Source: Clostridiales bacterium (GTDB taxonomy: Bacteria; Bacillota; Clostridia; Christensenellales; CAG-314). From it: 21,224 nt of DNA. Numbering within the stretch: position 1 is the stretch's first letter; each line of letters opens with the position of its first letter. The notes below the pieces were generated by a model. It saw only the letters and a program-made list of their open reading frames with translations. It was not told where the DNA came from and ran no database searches. The position numbers were made by a program, and so were the translations under genes. Positions 15,263-21,224 of the stretch are shown here, piece after piece. Location of the stretch: the NCBI GenBank assembly GCA_003537755.1, contig DPQS01000032.1, positions 5,553 to 26,776 of the forward strand, given 5' to 3'.

Positions 15263-16698
15263 TCTTTCACCATGCTTACTTCTTGTTTGATAAGCGACTG
15301 TTTAAGTTCGTACAGTTTGTCGGACAGGTCAACCTTGTAGTTGTGAGGTTGGCTGAGACGCAGATACTCTTCCCAGAACATATTAAGGCTTGCCTTGCAG
15401 TCGGCGGCAAGTTCAAATGTCGTCTTGGGCTTGTACACCAGTTTGCCGTCCACATACACGTCGATGTACAGATTGCGTGCTTCGTAGTTGACAACTTCCT
15501 TGGTTTTCCAGCGTTCCACGGGGTGGGTAATGACAATGTTTTTGCTGTCGTCGATGACTTCGTTTTCAAGGCAGATAAGATCGGCAATGGCTTTGCCCGT
15601 GTCGCGCCCCACAAGGCGATACACCGTCTTTTTGCCGGGGTTGGTAATCTTGACCGGGTTGTCGGAAATCTTCATCTTGGGATAGTCCACTCCGTCAATG
15701 CGTACGTTTGCAAGTTTGTACACGCCGCCAAGGCTTGGTGTGTTGTTGCTTGTTATCATGCGAGTGCCTACGCCGTAAATGTCGATTCTAGCATCCTGTT
15801 GTTTAAGCGATTCCAGCACATATTCGTCAATGTCGCTGCTTGCAAAAATCTTGCAGTCGGCGTGTCCGGCGTCGTCCAGCATCTTACGCGCACGCTTGGA
15901 CAGGTAGGCAAGGTCGCCGCTGTCAAGACGAATGCCGAGGGGCTTGTAGCCCTTCTTTTTGATGTAGTCAAACACTTTGATTGCATTTGGCACACCGCTG
16001 TTAAGCGTGTCGTAGGTGTCCACAAGCAACAGGCAGTTGTCCGGATAGGTGTCGGCGTAAGCCATAAAGGCATCCAGTTCCGTCGGGAAACTCATCACCC
16101 AACTGTGCGCGTGGGTTCCCTTGGGCGGCAAACCGAACATCTTGGCGCAAAGAACGTTGCTTGTGCTTGTGCAGCCGCCGATTACAGCCGCGCGCGCGCC
16201 GTAGATACTTGCGTCCGGTCCCTGCGCGCGGCGCAGACCGAATTCCAACACGCCTGCAGGTGCCGCCGCATAGCAGATACGGCGAGCCTTGGTTGCGATA
16301 AGAGTCTGGAAGTTGATGATGTTAAGCAGTGCCGCTTCCAGAAGTTGCGCCTGACAAATAGGCGCGGTTACGGTCATAAGCGGCTCGTAGGGGAACACCA
16401 CCGTGCCTTCGGGAATTGCCTTGATTGTGCCTGTAAAACTGAAGTCGGCAAGCCACGCAAGAAATTCGTCGCTGAACGCCTTTGTCGAGCGCAGATATTC
16501 GATTTCCTCCGTGCCGAAGTGTATGCTTTCGATGTACTCCACGGCTTGTTCCAGTCCTGCGGCAATACAGAAGTTGCTTTCATCAAACGGACGGAAAAAC
16601 ACGTCAAATGTTGCGATTTCGTCCTGTTTGCCGTGCTTCCAGTAGCCGTACATCATTGTAAGTTCGTAAAAATCGGTAAGTAAAGTTAAGTTTCTCAT
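15259..16698 (-). CDS. pncB: Nicotinate phosphoribosyltransferase
   Basis: A 479-residue protein. The frame is open far upstream into the lgt tail, but ATG 16696-16698 is the start: AAAGGA lies 7 bases upstream and the product then begins MRNLTLLTDFYELTMMYGYW, the canonical N-terminus. Later motifs are LEFGLRRAQGPDASIYGARA (151-170), GTHAHSWVMSF (194-204), GIRLDSGDLAYLS (255-267), ASSDIDEY (286-293) and YGVGTRMITS (308-317). The enzyme makes nicotinate mononucleotide from nicotinate and PRPP with ATP hydrolysis, the Preiss-Handler entry to NAD. Cytosolic and of normal length. It begins 40 bases after lgt and shares an ATGA overlap with the DivIVA gene. Confidence 0.96.
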   Translation of the reverse strand: MRNLTLLTDFYELTMMYGYWKHGKQDEIATFDVFFRPFDESNFCIAAGLEQAVEYIESIHFGTEEIEYLRSTKAFSDEFLAWLADFSFTGTIKAIPEGTVVFPYEPLMTVTAPICQAQLLEAALLNIINFQTLIATKARRICYAAAPAGVLEFGLRRAQGPDASIYGARAAVIGGCTSTSNVLCAKMFGLPPKGTHAHSWVMSFPTELDAFMAYADTYPDNCLLLVDTYDTLNSGVPNAIKVFDYIKKKGYKPLGIRLDSGDLAYLSKRARKMLDDAGHADCKIFASSDIDEYVLESLKQQDARIDIYGVGTRMITSNNTPSLGGVYKLANVRIDGVDYPKMKISDNPVKITNPGKKTVYRLVGRDTGKAIADLICLENEVIDDSKNIVITHPVERWKTKEVVNYEARNLYIDVYVDGKLVYKPKTTFELAADCKASLNMFWEEYLRLSQPHNYKVDLSDKLYELKQSLIKQEVSMVKE

Positions 16699-16738
16699 GT
16701 CTTTTTCCTTTATTTTTGTCGTCGGCAATGCGCCTCCG

Positions 16739-18454
16739 TCAATTACTTTTGTTGTGCTGTTTGTCGGCGGCGTTGTTTTGCATGTCGCTGTCGCCGCTAA
16801 TGTCGACGGAGGCATTGTCGCCTTGACTTTCCGCACTGCCGTCGCCCGACTGACCGTCACTTTCCGTCGTCACTCCGTCCGCACAAGCCGCAACGGGTTT
16901 TGCCTTTTCGGGGTCTATCCATTCGTGCAGGTTTTCCACGCCGTAATCTACGTAAACCTTCGGCGGAAAAACAAACAGCAAAAATTTGTTGAGTTTAACT
17001 TCCGTCGTCTTGCCGCAATCGCAGTTTACGCTAAGCACGATATGCTCCGGCACGGACTTGGTAAGTTCCTTGGCAGCGGGCACTATTTTCCACACCGCAA
17101 TCGCCGCCGCCAGTGCGCCCAGCACCACAAACAGCACCACGCCGTTGGGGATGCCGTCCATGATGCCCCAACGAATAAGGCTGAACAGCCCTGCGCCCAC
17201 AAGTACCGCAAAAGCCACGCTGTAACATATTGTTGCCGTAAGGTGTTTGTCGTAGTCGCTTTCGGCGGCATTTATGTCGGCGGAACGTTTGCCGCAACCG
17301 CTGCAATACAGTTGCAGTCTGTCCCACAGCGACCACACGCCAAGCGCGCTGTACACCGAAAGCAGGGTCAGTGCAATGCCGACAAGCAGACGACTTTCGC
17401 CGCCGAGGACAAACATCACTATCGCCACAGCCAGGCTTACGCCGCTAAGCGCGCACAAAATCCAACGCGAAACGGAAACTTCCTGTCGTTCGCTTGTAAA
17501 CATTTTGCCGTACAGCGCATGCAGTTGTTTGCGGTAAATTTTACTCAGCGTCCACAAACCGAAAGTAATTGTAAGCACCGACACAAGTTGCGAAATCTTG
17601 ATGTCCGTTTCCAACGTGCCGATGTACAGAAACAGACTGTCGCTGCGCATGCCTTCGATTACAAGACGAACGATACCGTAGTAGATTCCGTAAAAAGCCG
17701 TAATCCAACCCAGTTTGTACCGTTTGCTGCAGGCAAGTACCAACACACAAATAAGGAAACCGACAAACGTACAAAAACTTTCGTAAAAGAAGGTTGCCTG
17801 GTACCACCCCGGTTGTCCGCTGCCAAGCGCGGAACTTGTGTGATCGATCCACACCGCCAGGAAGTTGAAACCGTGCACTTTGCCACCGTTGATACCCTCG
17901 AAGAAGTTGGGCATTGCCGAGTAGTCGGTTGTAATCAGATTACCGAAGGCTTCCTGATTGGCGAAGTTGCCCCAACGTCCGATACTTTGCGCAAGCAGCA
18001 CGCCCGGCAAAATGCAGTCTACAATTATGCGAAAGTCCTGTTTCTTGCATTTACTCAGCACGTATGCCACAACATAGCCTACAATAACACCGCCGTAAAT
18101 GCCAAGTCCGCCGCTGCGGAAATTGAAATAGGTTGACCAGTCGGGAATACTGTCGCCCGCCCACGGGAAAATGTACACGTAAGCCCTTGCGCCCAGTACG
18201 CCGAGAGGAATAATGGCAATGGCGTAAACCGTAATGTCGTACGGATCGTAACCGCGTTTTTTGAAATACCTGCCTGCAATAAGTATTGCCAGGCACATAC
18301 CTGTAACTATGCAAAGCGCGTAAATGTAAATCGGGAAACCGAACACTACCAGCGCAGGGTGACTTACATTCCACACAAAGCCGAATGTATTGTTGCCCCA
18401 CACAAACTGTTCTTCCGAAAAAGCCCGTGTTACAGCCGACAGAAAACTAAGCAA
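16739..18454 (-). CDS. lgt: Prolipoprotein diacylglyceryl transferase with a 260-residue membrane/Cys-motif C-terminal extension
   Basis: A 571-residue protein from TTG 18452-18454, with AGGAAG 7 bases upstream. Residues 1-310 are Lgt: GGLGIYGGVIVG (115-126; the position of the E. coli catalytic-region His is Tyr, which I recall from many Firmicutes), the signature GRWGNFANQEAFG (159-171) and GIVRLVIEGMRSDSLFL (260-276). Lgt transfers diacylglycerol from phosphatidylglycerol to the lipobox Cys of prolipoproteins at the membrane. Residues 311-571 are extra: four hydrophobic helices (about 331-350, 355-377, 407-431, 437-458), a CSGC knuckle (384-387) and a CDCG motif (478-481), then a polar Asp/Ser/Gly/Asn-rich tail from about 518. 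With two helices between them, the Cys motifs should lie on the same membrane side and could form one metal site. Ordinary Lgt is about 260-320 residues. First gene of a four-gene operon. Confidence 0.9.
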   Translation of the reverse strand: MLSFLSAVTRAFSEEQFVWGNNTFGFVWNVSHPALVVFGFPIYIYALCIVTGMCLAILIAGRYFKKRGYDPYDITVYAIAIIPLGVLGARAYVYIFPWAGDSIPDWSTYFNFRSGGLGIYGGVIVGYVVAYVLSKCKKQDFRIIVDCILPGVLLAQSIGRWGNFANQEAFGNLITTDYSAMPNFFEGINGGKVHGFNFLAVWIDHTSSALGSGQPGWYQATFFYESFCTFVGFLICVLVLACSKRYKLGWITAFYGIYYGIVRLVIEGMRSDSLFLYIGTLETDIKISQLVSVLTITFGLWTLSKIYRKQLHALYGKMFTSERQEVSVSRWILCALSGVSLAVAIVMFVLGGESRLLVGIALTLLSVYSALGVWSLWDRLQLYCSGCGKRSADINAAESDYDKHLTATICYSVAFAVLVGAGLFSLIRWGIMDGIPNGVVLFVVLGALAAAIAVWKIVPAAKELTKSVPEHIVLSVNCDCGKTTEVKLNKFLLFVFPPKVYVDYGVENLHEWIDPEKAKPVAACADGVTTESDGQSGDGSAESQGDNASVDISGDSDMQNNAADKQHNKSN

Positions 18455-18526
18455 AACAATTACTTCCTTTTGTCAGGACTTTCGCACGACGTAGCCGACG
18501 TAACGAAAGCCTTTATAATATTTTAT

Positions 18527-18555
18527 ATTTTACTATTTTAACGAGATGTTGTCAA
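18527..18555 (-). promoter_or_regulatory. Sigma-A promoter of the lgt operon
   Basis: On the minus strand TTGACA (18550-18555), a 17-base spacer and TAAAAT (18527-18532). The leader to the TTG start is about 65 bases. This is the only good promoter found for lgt, pncB, the DivIVA gene and the transporter gene. Confidence 0.7.
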
Positions 18556-18693
18556 TCGCTTGCGTGTTTGTTGCGGCAAGACTTGCTACACTATACGCGG
18601 ATTTGTACATATTTTTCGATTTGCGCCATTAGCGCCCTTTTTACAGGCAATTTCAGCCAATTTGTATTTTTTCAATGCAAAAACAGCTTGATT

Positions 18694-18722
18694 TTGACAT
18701 ACTATGCGTGTAATAGTACTTT
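18694..18722 (+). promoter_or_regulatory. Promoter with TACTAT-N7-ATAGTA operator-like palindrome
   Basis: TTGACA (18694-18699), a 17-base spacer and TACTTT (18717-18722). The palindrome TACTAT (18700-18705), N7, ATAGTA (18713-18718) fills the spacer exactly as at 10503-10521; nearly all of the surrounding 29 bases are shared between the two sites. Its position between the hexamers is typical of a repressor operator. It is the probable promoter for the acyltransferase and DUF6320 genes; the outer flanks do not form a terminator stem here. Confidence 0.6.
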
Positions 18723-18939
18723 ATAAAACTACAAATTTCGTCATAGTCGGCGGTTTTACACGCAAGATCTGACCAAACAAGACCTTACAATCGTACAATG
18801 CTACTGCCGTTACGGGTTTTGTCCGCCGTGCAAAAAAAGACAAAGGCGCAAAACAGTAGTAAAAAAACGAGAAATGTGTTACAATACAAAAAACAAGTTT
18901 ACGCTTGCAAAAAGACCGAAAAAAAAAGGTTAACATAAA

Positions 18940-20454
18940 ATGACAACAGAACAAGACAACAAAACAACAAACACCGACGAAACGCAAATTGCCGAAAACG
19001 GCAGCACCACGTCGTCGCCGACCGAAACCAGGCAGGCAAAGAAAGCTCAAAAGCAACAGGCAAGACAACTTGCCGCAAGTCAGGCCGCGGCAGCACGCGC
19101 AAAACGCACCGCCGACCGCGAAGCCAAAATTCCCGAAGCGGTTAAACTTGCGCAGAAACTTGCCGCCATTGCCAACTTGCAACGCGACAACAAAAAATGG
19201 TACAAGCTGGACAACGCCGCGCTGATGTACCCGCTTGTGGCACGGGGCGAAAGCATCAGCATTTTTCGCGTGTCCGCTCTTCTTCGCGACCCCGTTGACC
19301 CCGTGGAACTGCAGTACGCCGTCAACGACATTGCGGCGCGTTTTCCCACTATTTGCGGCAGCGTGAAGAACGGCTTTTTCTGGCCGTTTATCGACAGACC
19401 TACAATTCCCATCACAGTCAAACCGCAAACCAAGGTGCCCGGTCGCCCCATGAAGGTGGACAGCCGCCGCAGTCAGATACGCGTAAACTACATCGGCAAC
19501 CAGATCTCCGTCGAGTTTTTTCACTCGGCAACCGACGGTACGGGCGGCATAATTTTTCTCAACTCGCTGCTCCGCCGCTACTTCCAACGGCTCGGATACA
19601 AAATCGACTGCACCAACTGTTTCGACTACCGCGACATACCGTCGCTTGAGGAAATCCGCGACAACTTCGCTGCCGTCACAGTCAAAAAAAATCCGCCGCC
19701 ATGCCCCAAGCCCGTAAAAAGCAAAAAGTTGAACGGCACGCTCCAACGCGGCGGCAAGTACGTCACGGTACGCGGAGTAATGAGCGCAAGCCAACTTAAA
19801 TCCGTTGCAAAACAACACAACGCCACTGTCACGGAATATCTTGGCGCGGTGCAACTAATGGCACTCAACCGTCTTGCGGCTGTTACCAACTCACCCGAAA
19901 ATCCGCCCATCCGCGTACTTATCCCCGTAAACCTGCGACGAATTTACGATATGGAAACAATCCGCAACTTCAGTAGTTACATCTTTTACCAATACAACGG
20001 ACAAAATGACATCGACGAAGTAATCGACGACATCCGCAAACAAACGGAAGAACAAATGACCGACGACTACTTCCGCGGAATGGTAAGTTTCAACTACAAC
20101 AACGGCAACAGCCCCTTGCTCAAAATCGTTCCCCTTGCGGTCAAGCGTTTTGTGCTTGGTTGCATTGTTTCCGGGCGCGGCGACGGCGTGGTAAATTGCA
20201 GCACGCTGAGCAACCTGGGCGTAGTAAAGGCACCTGAACAATTTGACGACCTTGTACTTCGCTACGACTTTATGCTGGGCAAGCCTGCAAAAAAAACCAA
20301 CAACTTTGCCGTTGCCACCTACAACGACACCTGCGTAATAAGCATGACTTCCCCCTTTGTGGAACGCGACTGCGAAATGTACTTCTTCCGCAAACTTGCC
20401 GAAGCAGGCATTGACATCGCCGTGGAAAGCGACATTTGGGAGGACAAAGAATGA
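18940..20454 (+). CDS. Alcohol acetyltransferase-like / condensation-fold acyltransferase
   Basis: A 504-residue protein starting at ATG 18940; the ribosome binding site is weak (AAAAAGGTT about 9 bases upstream). Residues about 88-500 look like the chloramphenicol acetyltransferase/condensation fold: FFHSATDGTGG supplies the catalytic HxxxD motif (H195, D199) with the following G, and the C-terminal half has YDFMLG (about 443-448) at the place of the second structural motif. Proteins of this type are annotated as alcohol acetyltransferase in Clostridia, but substrates are unknown. An N-terminal extension (1-85) is low-complexity: a Thr/Glu/Asn-rich start, then Lys/Gln/Ala-rich (QAKKAQKQQARQLAAS), probably disordered or helical, and not expected in the family. 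The stop overlaps the next gene as ATGA. Confidence 0.75.
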   Translation: MTTEQDNKTTNTDETQIAENGSTTSSPTETRQAKKAQKQQARQLAASQAAAARAKRTADREAKIPEAVKLAQKLAAIANLQRDNKKWYKLDNAALMYPLVARGESISIFRVSALLRDPVDPVELQYAVNDIAARFPTICGSVKNGFFWPFIDRPTIPITVKPQTKVPGRPMKVDSRRSQIRVNYIGNQISVEFFHSATDGTGGIIFLNSLLRRYFQRLGYKIDCTNCFDYRDIPSLEEIRDNFAAVTVKKNPPPCPKPVKSKKLNGTLQRGGKYVTVRGVMSASQLKSVAKQHNATVTEYLGAVQLMALNRLAAVTNSPENPPIRVLIPVNLRRIYDMETIRNFSSYIFYQYNGQNDIDEVIDDIRKQTEEQMTDDYFRGMVSFNYNNGNSPLLKIVPLAVKRFVLGCIVSGRGDGVVNCSTLSNLGVVKAPEQFDDLVLRYDFMLGKPAKKTNNFAVATYNDTCVISMTSPFVERDCEMYFFRKLAEAGIDIAVESDIWEDKE

Positions 20455-21164
20455 AATACTGCACCAAATGTAAAGTAAACGTACACCATCAACAAACAAA
20501 CTGCCCTCTGTGCGGCAGTTACCTCGACCCCGCAAACGACAACGACAATTGCGCCGTCTACACCGTCGAGGACAAAAAAGTAACCTACCCCACGCTTACG
20601 CTCAACACCTACGTGCCATTTTTCAAGCACAAGTTCAACAAAATTCTGCTTGTAATAGCCGCAATATCCATTGCGCTCAATCTGCTTCTTACGCCAAACC
20701 ACCTGTGGTGCTACTACGTCTGCCTTGCCGTAATCTTGGCAATATTCGGTGTGATGTCGCCCATCAACAACAAAATGAAGTTTGTCAATATTATGCGGCG
20801 CAACGTTTTCATTGCAACACTTCTTGCCGTTGCGTTGGAACTGGGCATTTGTAACTGGCAGTTCCGCTGGTTTGTACCCGAGTTTGTACTGCCGTTTGTC
20901 TACGATGCCTGCATTGTTACGCTGGACATACTCATCATCTTTTACCGCCGCACCAACAGACAGTTGTTCAGCACGCTTATATACGTAACGTTCTACGCCA
21001 TCTGTCCACAAATACTGTTCTGGATTTCGCCGCTGTGGAACGTAACTGCCAAGACGCTTATTCCGTTTGTCAGCTTCTTTGCCGCACTGTTCAATCTTAT
21101 TGTGGTGTTTATCGTCTGTTCGCGTTCGCTCAAGGAAGAAATGGAACGCAATCTGAATTTGTAA
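20451..21164 (+). CDS. DUF6320-type membrane protein with N-terminal zinc ribbon
   Basis: A 237-residue protein. ATG 20451 overlaps the upstream TGA (ATGA), with GGGAGGA 6 bases upstream; the in-frame TTG at 20436 is rejected. The N-terminus MKYCTKCKVNV...NCPLCG has two CxxC knuckles (C4, C7, C18, C21), a probable zinc ribbon. After a linker about six hydrophobic helices follow (roughly 65-82, 85-102, 117-134, 145-165, 175-193, 203-222), ending in a charged RSLKEEMERNLNL tail. This matches the DUF6320 family, which I recall as commonly encoded beside alcohol acetyltransferase-like genes in Clostridia. Function unknown; the coupled translation argues that the pair works together at the membrane. 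Confidence 0.75.
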   Translation: MKYCTKCKVNVHHQQTNCPLCGSYLDPANDNDNCAVYTVEDKKVTYPTLTLNTYVPFFKHKFNKILLVIAAISIALNLLLTPNHLWCYYVCLAVILAIFGVMSPINNKMKFVNIMRRNVFIATLLAVALELGICNWQFRWFVPEFVLPFVYDACIVTLDILIIFYRRTNRQLFSTLIYVTFYAICPQILFWISPLWNVTAKTLIPFVSFFAALFNLIVVFIVCSRSLKEEMERNLNL

Positions 21165-21196
21165 TTTTATTTTGAATATATGGGATTTTTATGGGG

Positions 21197-21223
21197 AGAA
21201 ACCTTTTCTTTGAAAAGGTTTCT
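21197..21223. repeat. Hairpin at the window end, similar in style to the 7597 hairpin
   Basis: AGAAACCTTTT (21197-21207) pairs perfectly with 21213-21223, with a 5-base loop, 33 bases behind the DUF6320 stop. GGGG just before the stem may extend the pairing beyond the window. It may act as terminator of the acyltransferase operon, but no T-tract is visible before the sequence ends. Confidence 0.6.
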
Positions 21224-21224
21224 G

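Larger units (their letters stand above)
18455..18939. other. 485-bp divergent intergenic region between lgt and the acyltransferase gene
   Basis: It holds the lgt promoter on the minus strand and the palindrome-containing promoter on the plus strand, then about 217 bases of leader before the acyltransferase ATG, rich in A-tracts. The leader contains extra TACAAT hexamers without good -35 boxes. The long minus-strand open frame across part of it is antisense to the acyltransferase gene and not considered real. Confidence 0.5.

Noticed and set aside
16697..18136. 479-codon plus-strand open frame opposite lgt
   Set aside because: Antisense shadow of lgt; no domain and no ribosome binding site.
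18784..18934. Small plus-strand frame in the acyltransferase leader
   Set aside because: No ribosome binding site; product is Lys/Gln-rich because of A-tracts in the leader.
18721..19854. 377-codon minus-strand open frame
   Set aside because: Antisense to the acyltransferase gene, whose product has the HxxxD motif and a coupled downstream partner; the antisense product has a Cys/Phe/Val-rich shadow composition.

Overview
The window looks like a chromosomal segment of a Gram-positive bacterium of the Bacillota, most likely an uncultured Clostridia-type lineage. This is an inference from gene content: a CdaA-type c-di-AMP synthase, a DivIVA-domain protein, a groESL operon under a CIRCE operator, meso-diaminopimelate dehydrogenase, COG2509 and BaiN-like flavoproteins, and an acyltransferase/DUF6320 pair. 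No rRNA, tRNA, CRISPR array, prophage or complete transposon was seen.

Layout. 1-3141 (+): the 3' part of a glycerophosphodiester phosphodiesterase gene, then a 757-residue membrane-anchored repeat protein, closed by a bidirectional terminator. 3538-7564 (-): two FAD enzymes (COG2509 dehydrogenase; HI0933/BaiN-like) and a short aspartate kinase. 7565-8234: about 670 bp without a convincing gene, holding a 20-bp perfect hairpin, a 144-bp MITE-like inverted-repeat element and a terminator. 8235-9192 (-): cdaA overlapped by a 41-codon membrane-peptide gene. 9589-10476 (+): diaminopimelate dehydrogenase from a TTG start. 10488-10714: a bidirectional terminator that encloses a promoter/operator-like motif, followed by six 23-bp tandem repeats. 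10762-11211 (-): dCMP deaminase. 11384-13497 (+): promoter, CIRCE, groES, groEL. 13605-18454 (-): a tight four-gene operon, lgt (with a novel-looking C-terminal membrane/Cys-motif extension), nicotinate phosphoribosyltransferase, DivIVA-domain protein, ArsP_2-type transporter. 18694-21164 (+): promoter with the same operator-like motif, then acyltransferase and DUF6320 genes joined by an ATGA overlap. The window ends in a hairpin.

How the genes fit together. Aspartate kinase and diaminopimelate dehydrogenase belong to the aspartate/DAP/lysine route that feeds peptidoglycan; CdaA, Lgt and DivIVA are envelope or turgor functions. The candidates most worth following up are (1) the identical TACTAT-N7-ATAGTA palindromes sitting between -35 and -10 in two separate promoters, one of which points into the tandem-repeat array; (2) the Lgt fusion; (3) the overlapping membrane peptide at the end of cdaA, where many Firmicutes have cdaR; (4) the solenoid-like repeat protein. 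I did not find a complete, clearly defined novel multi-gene system.
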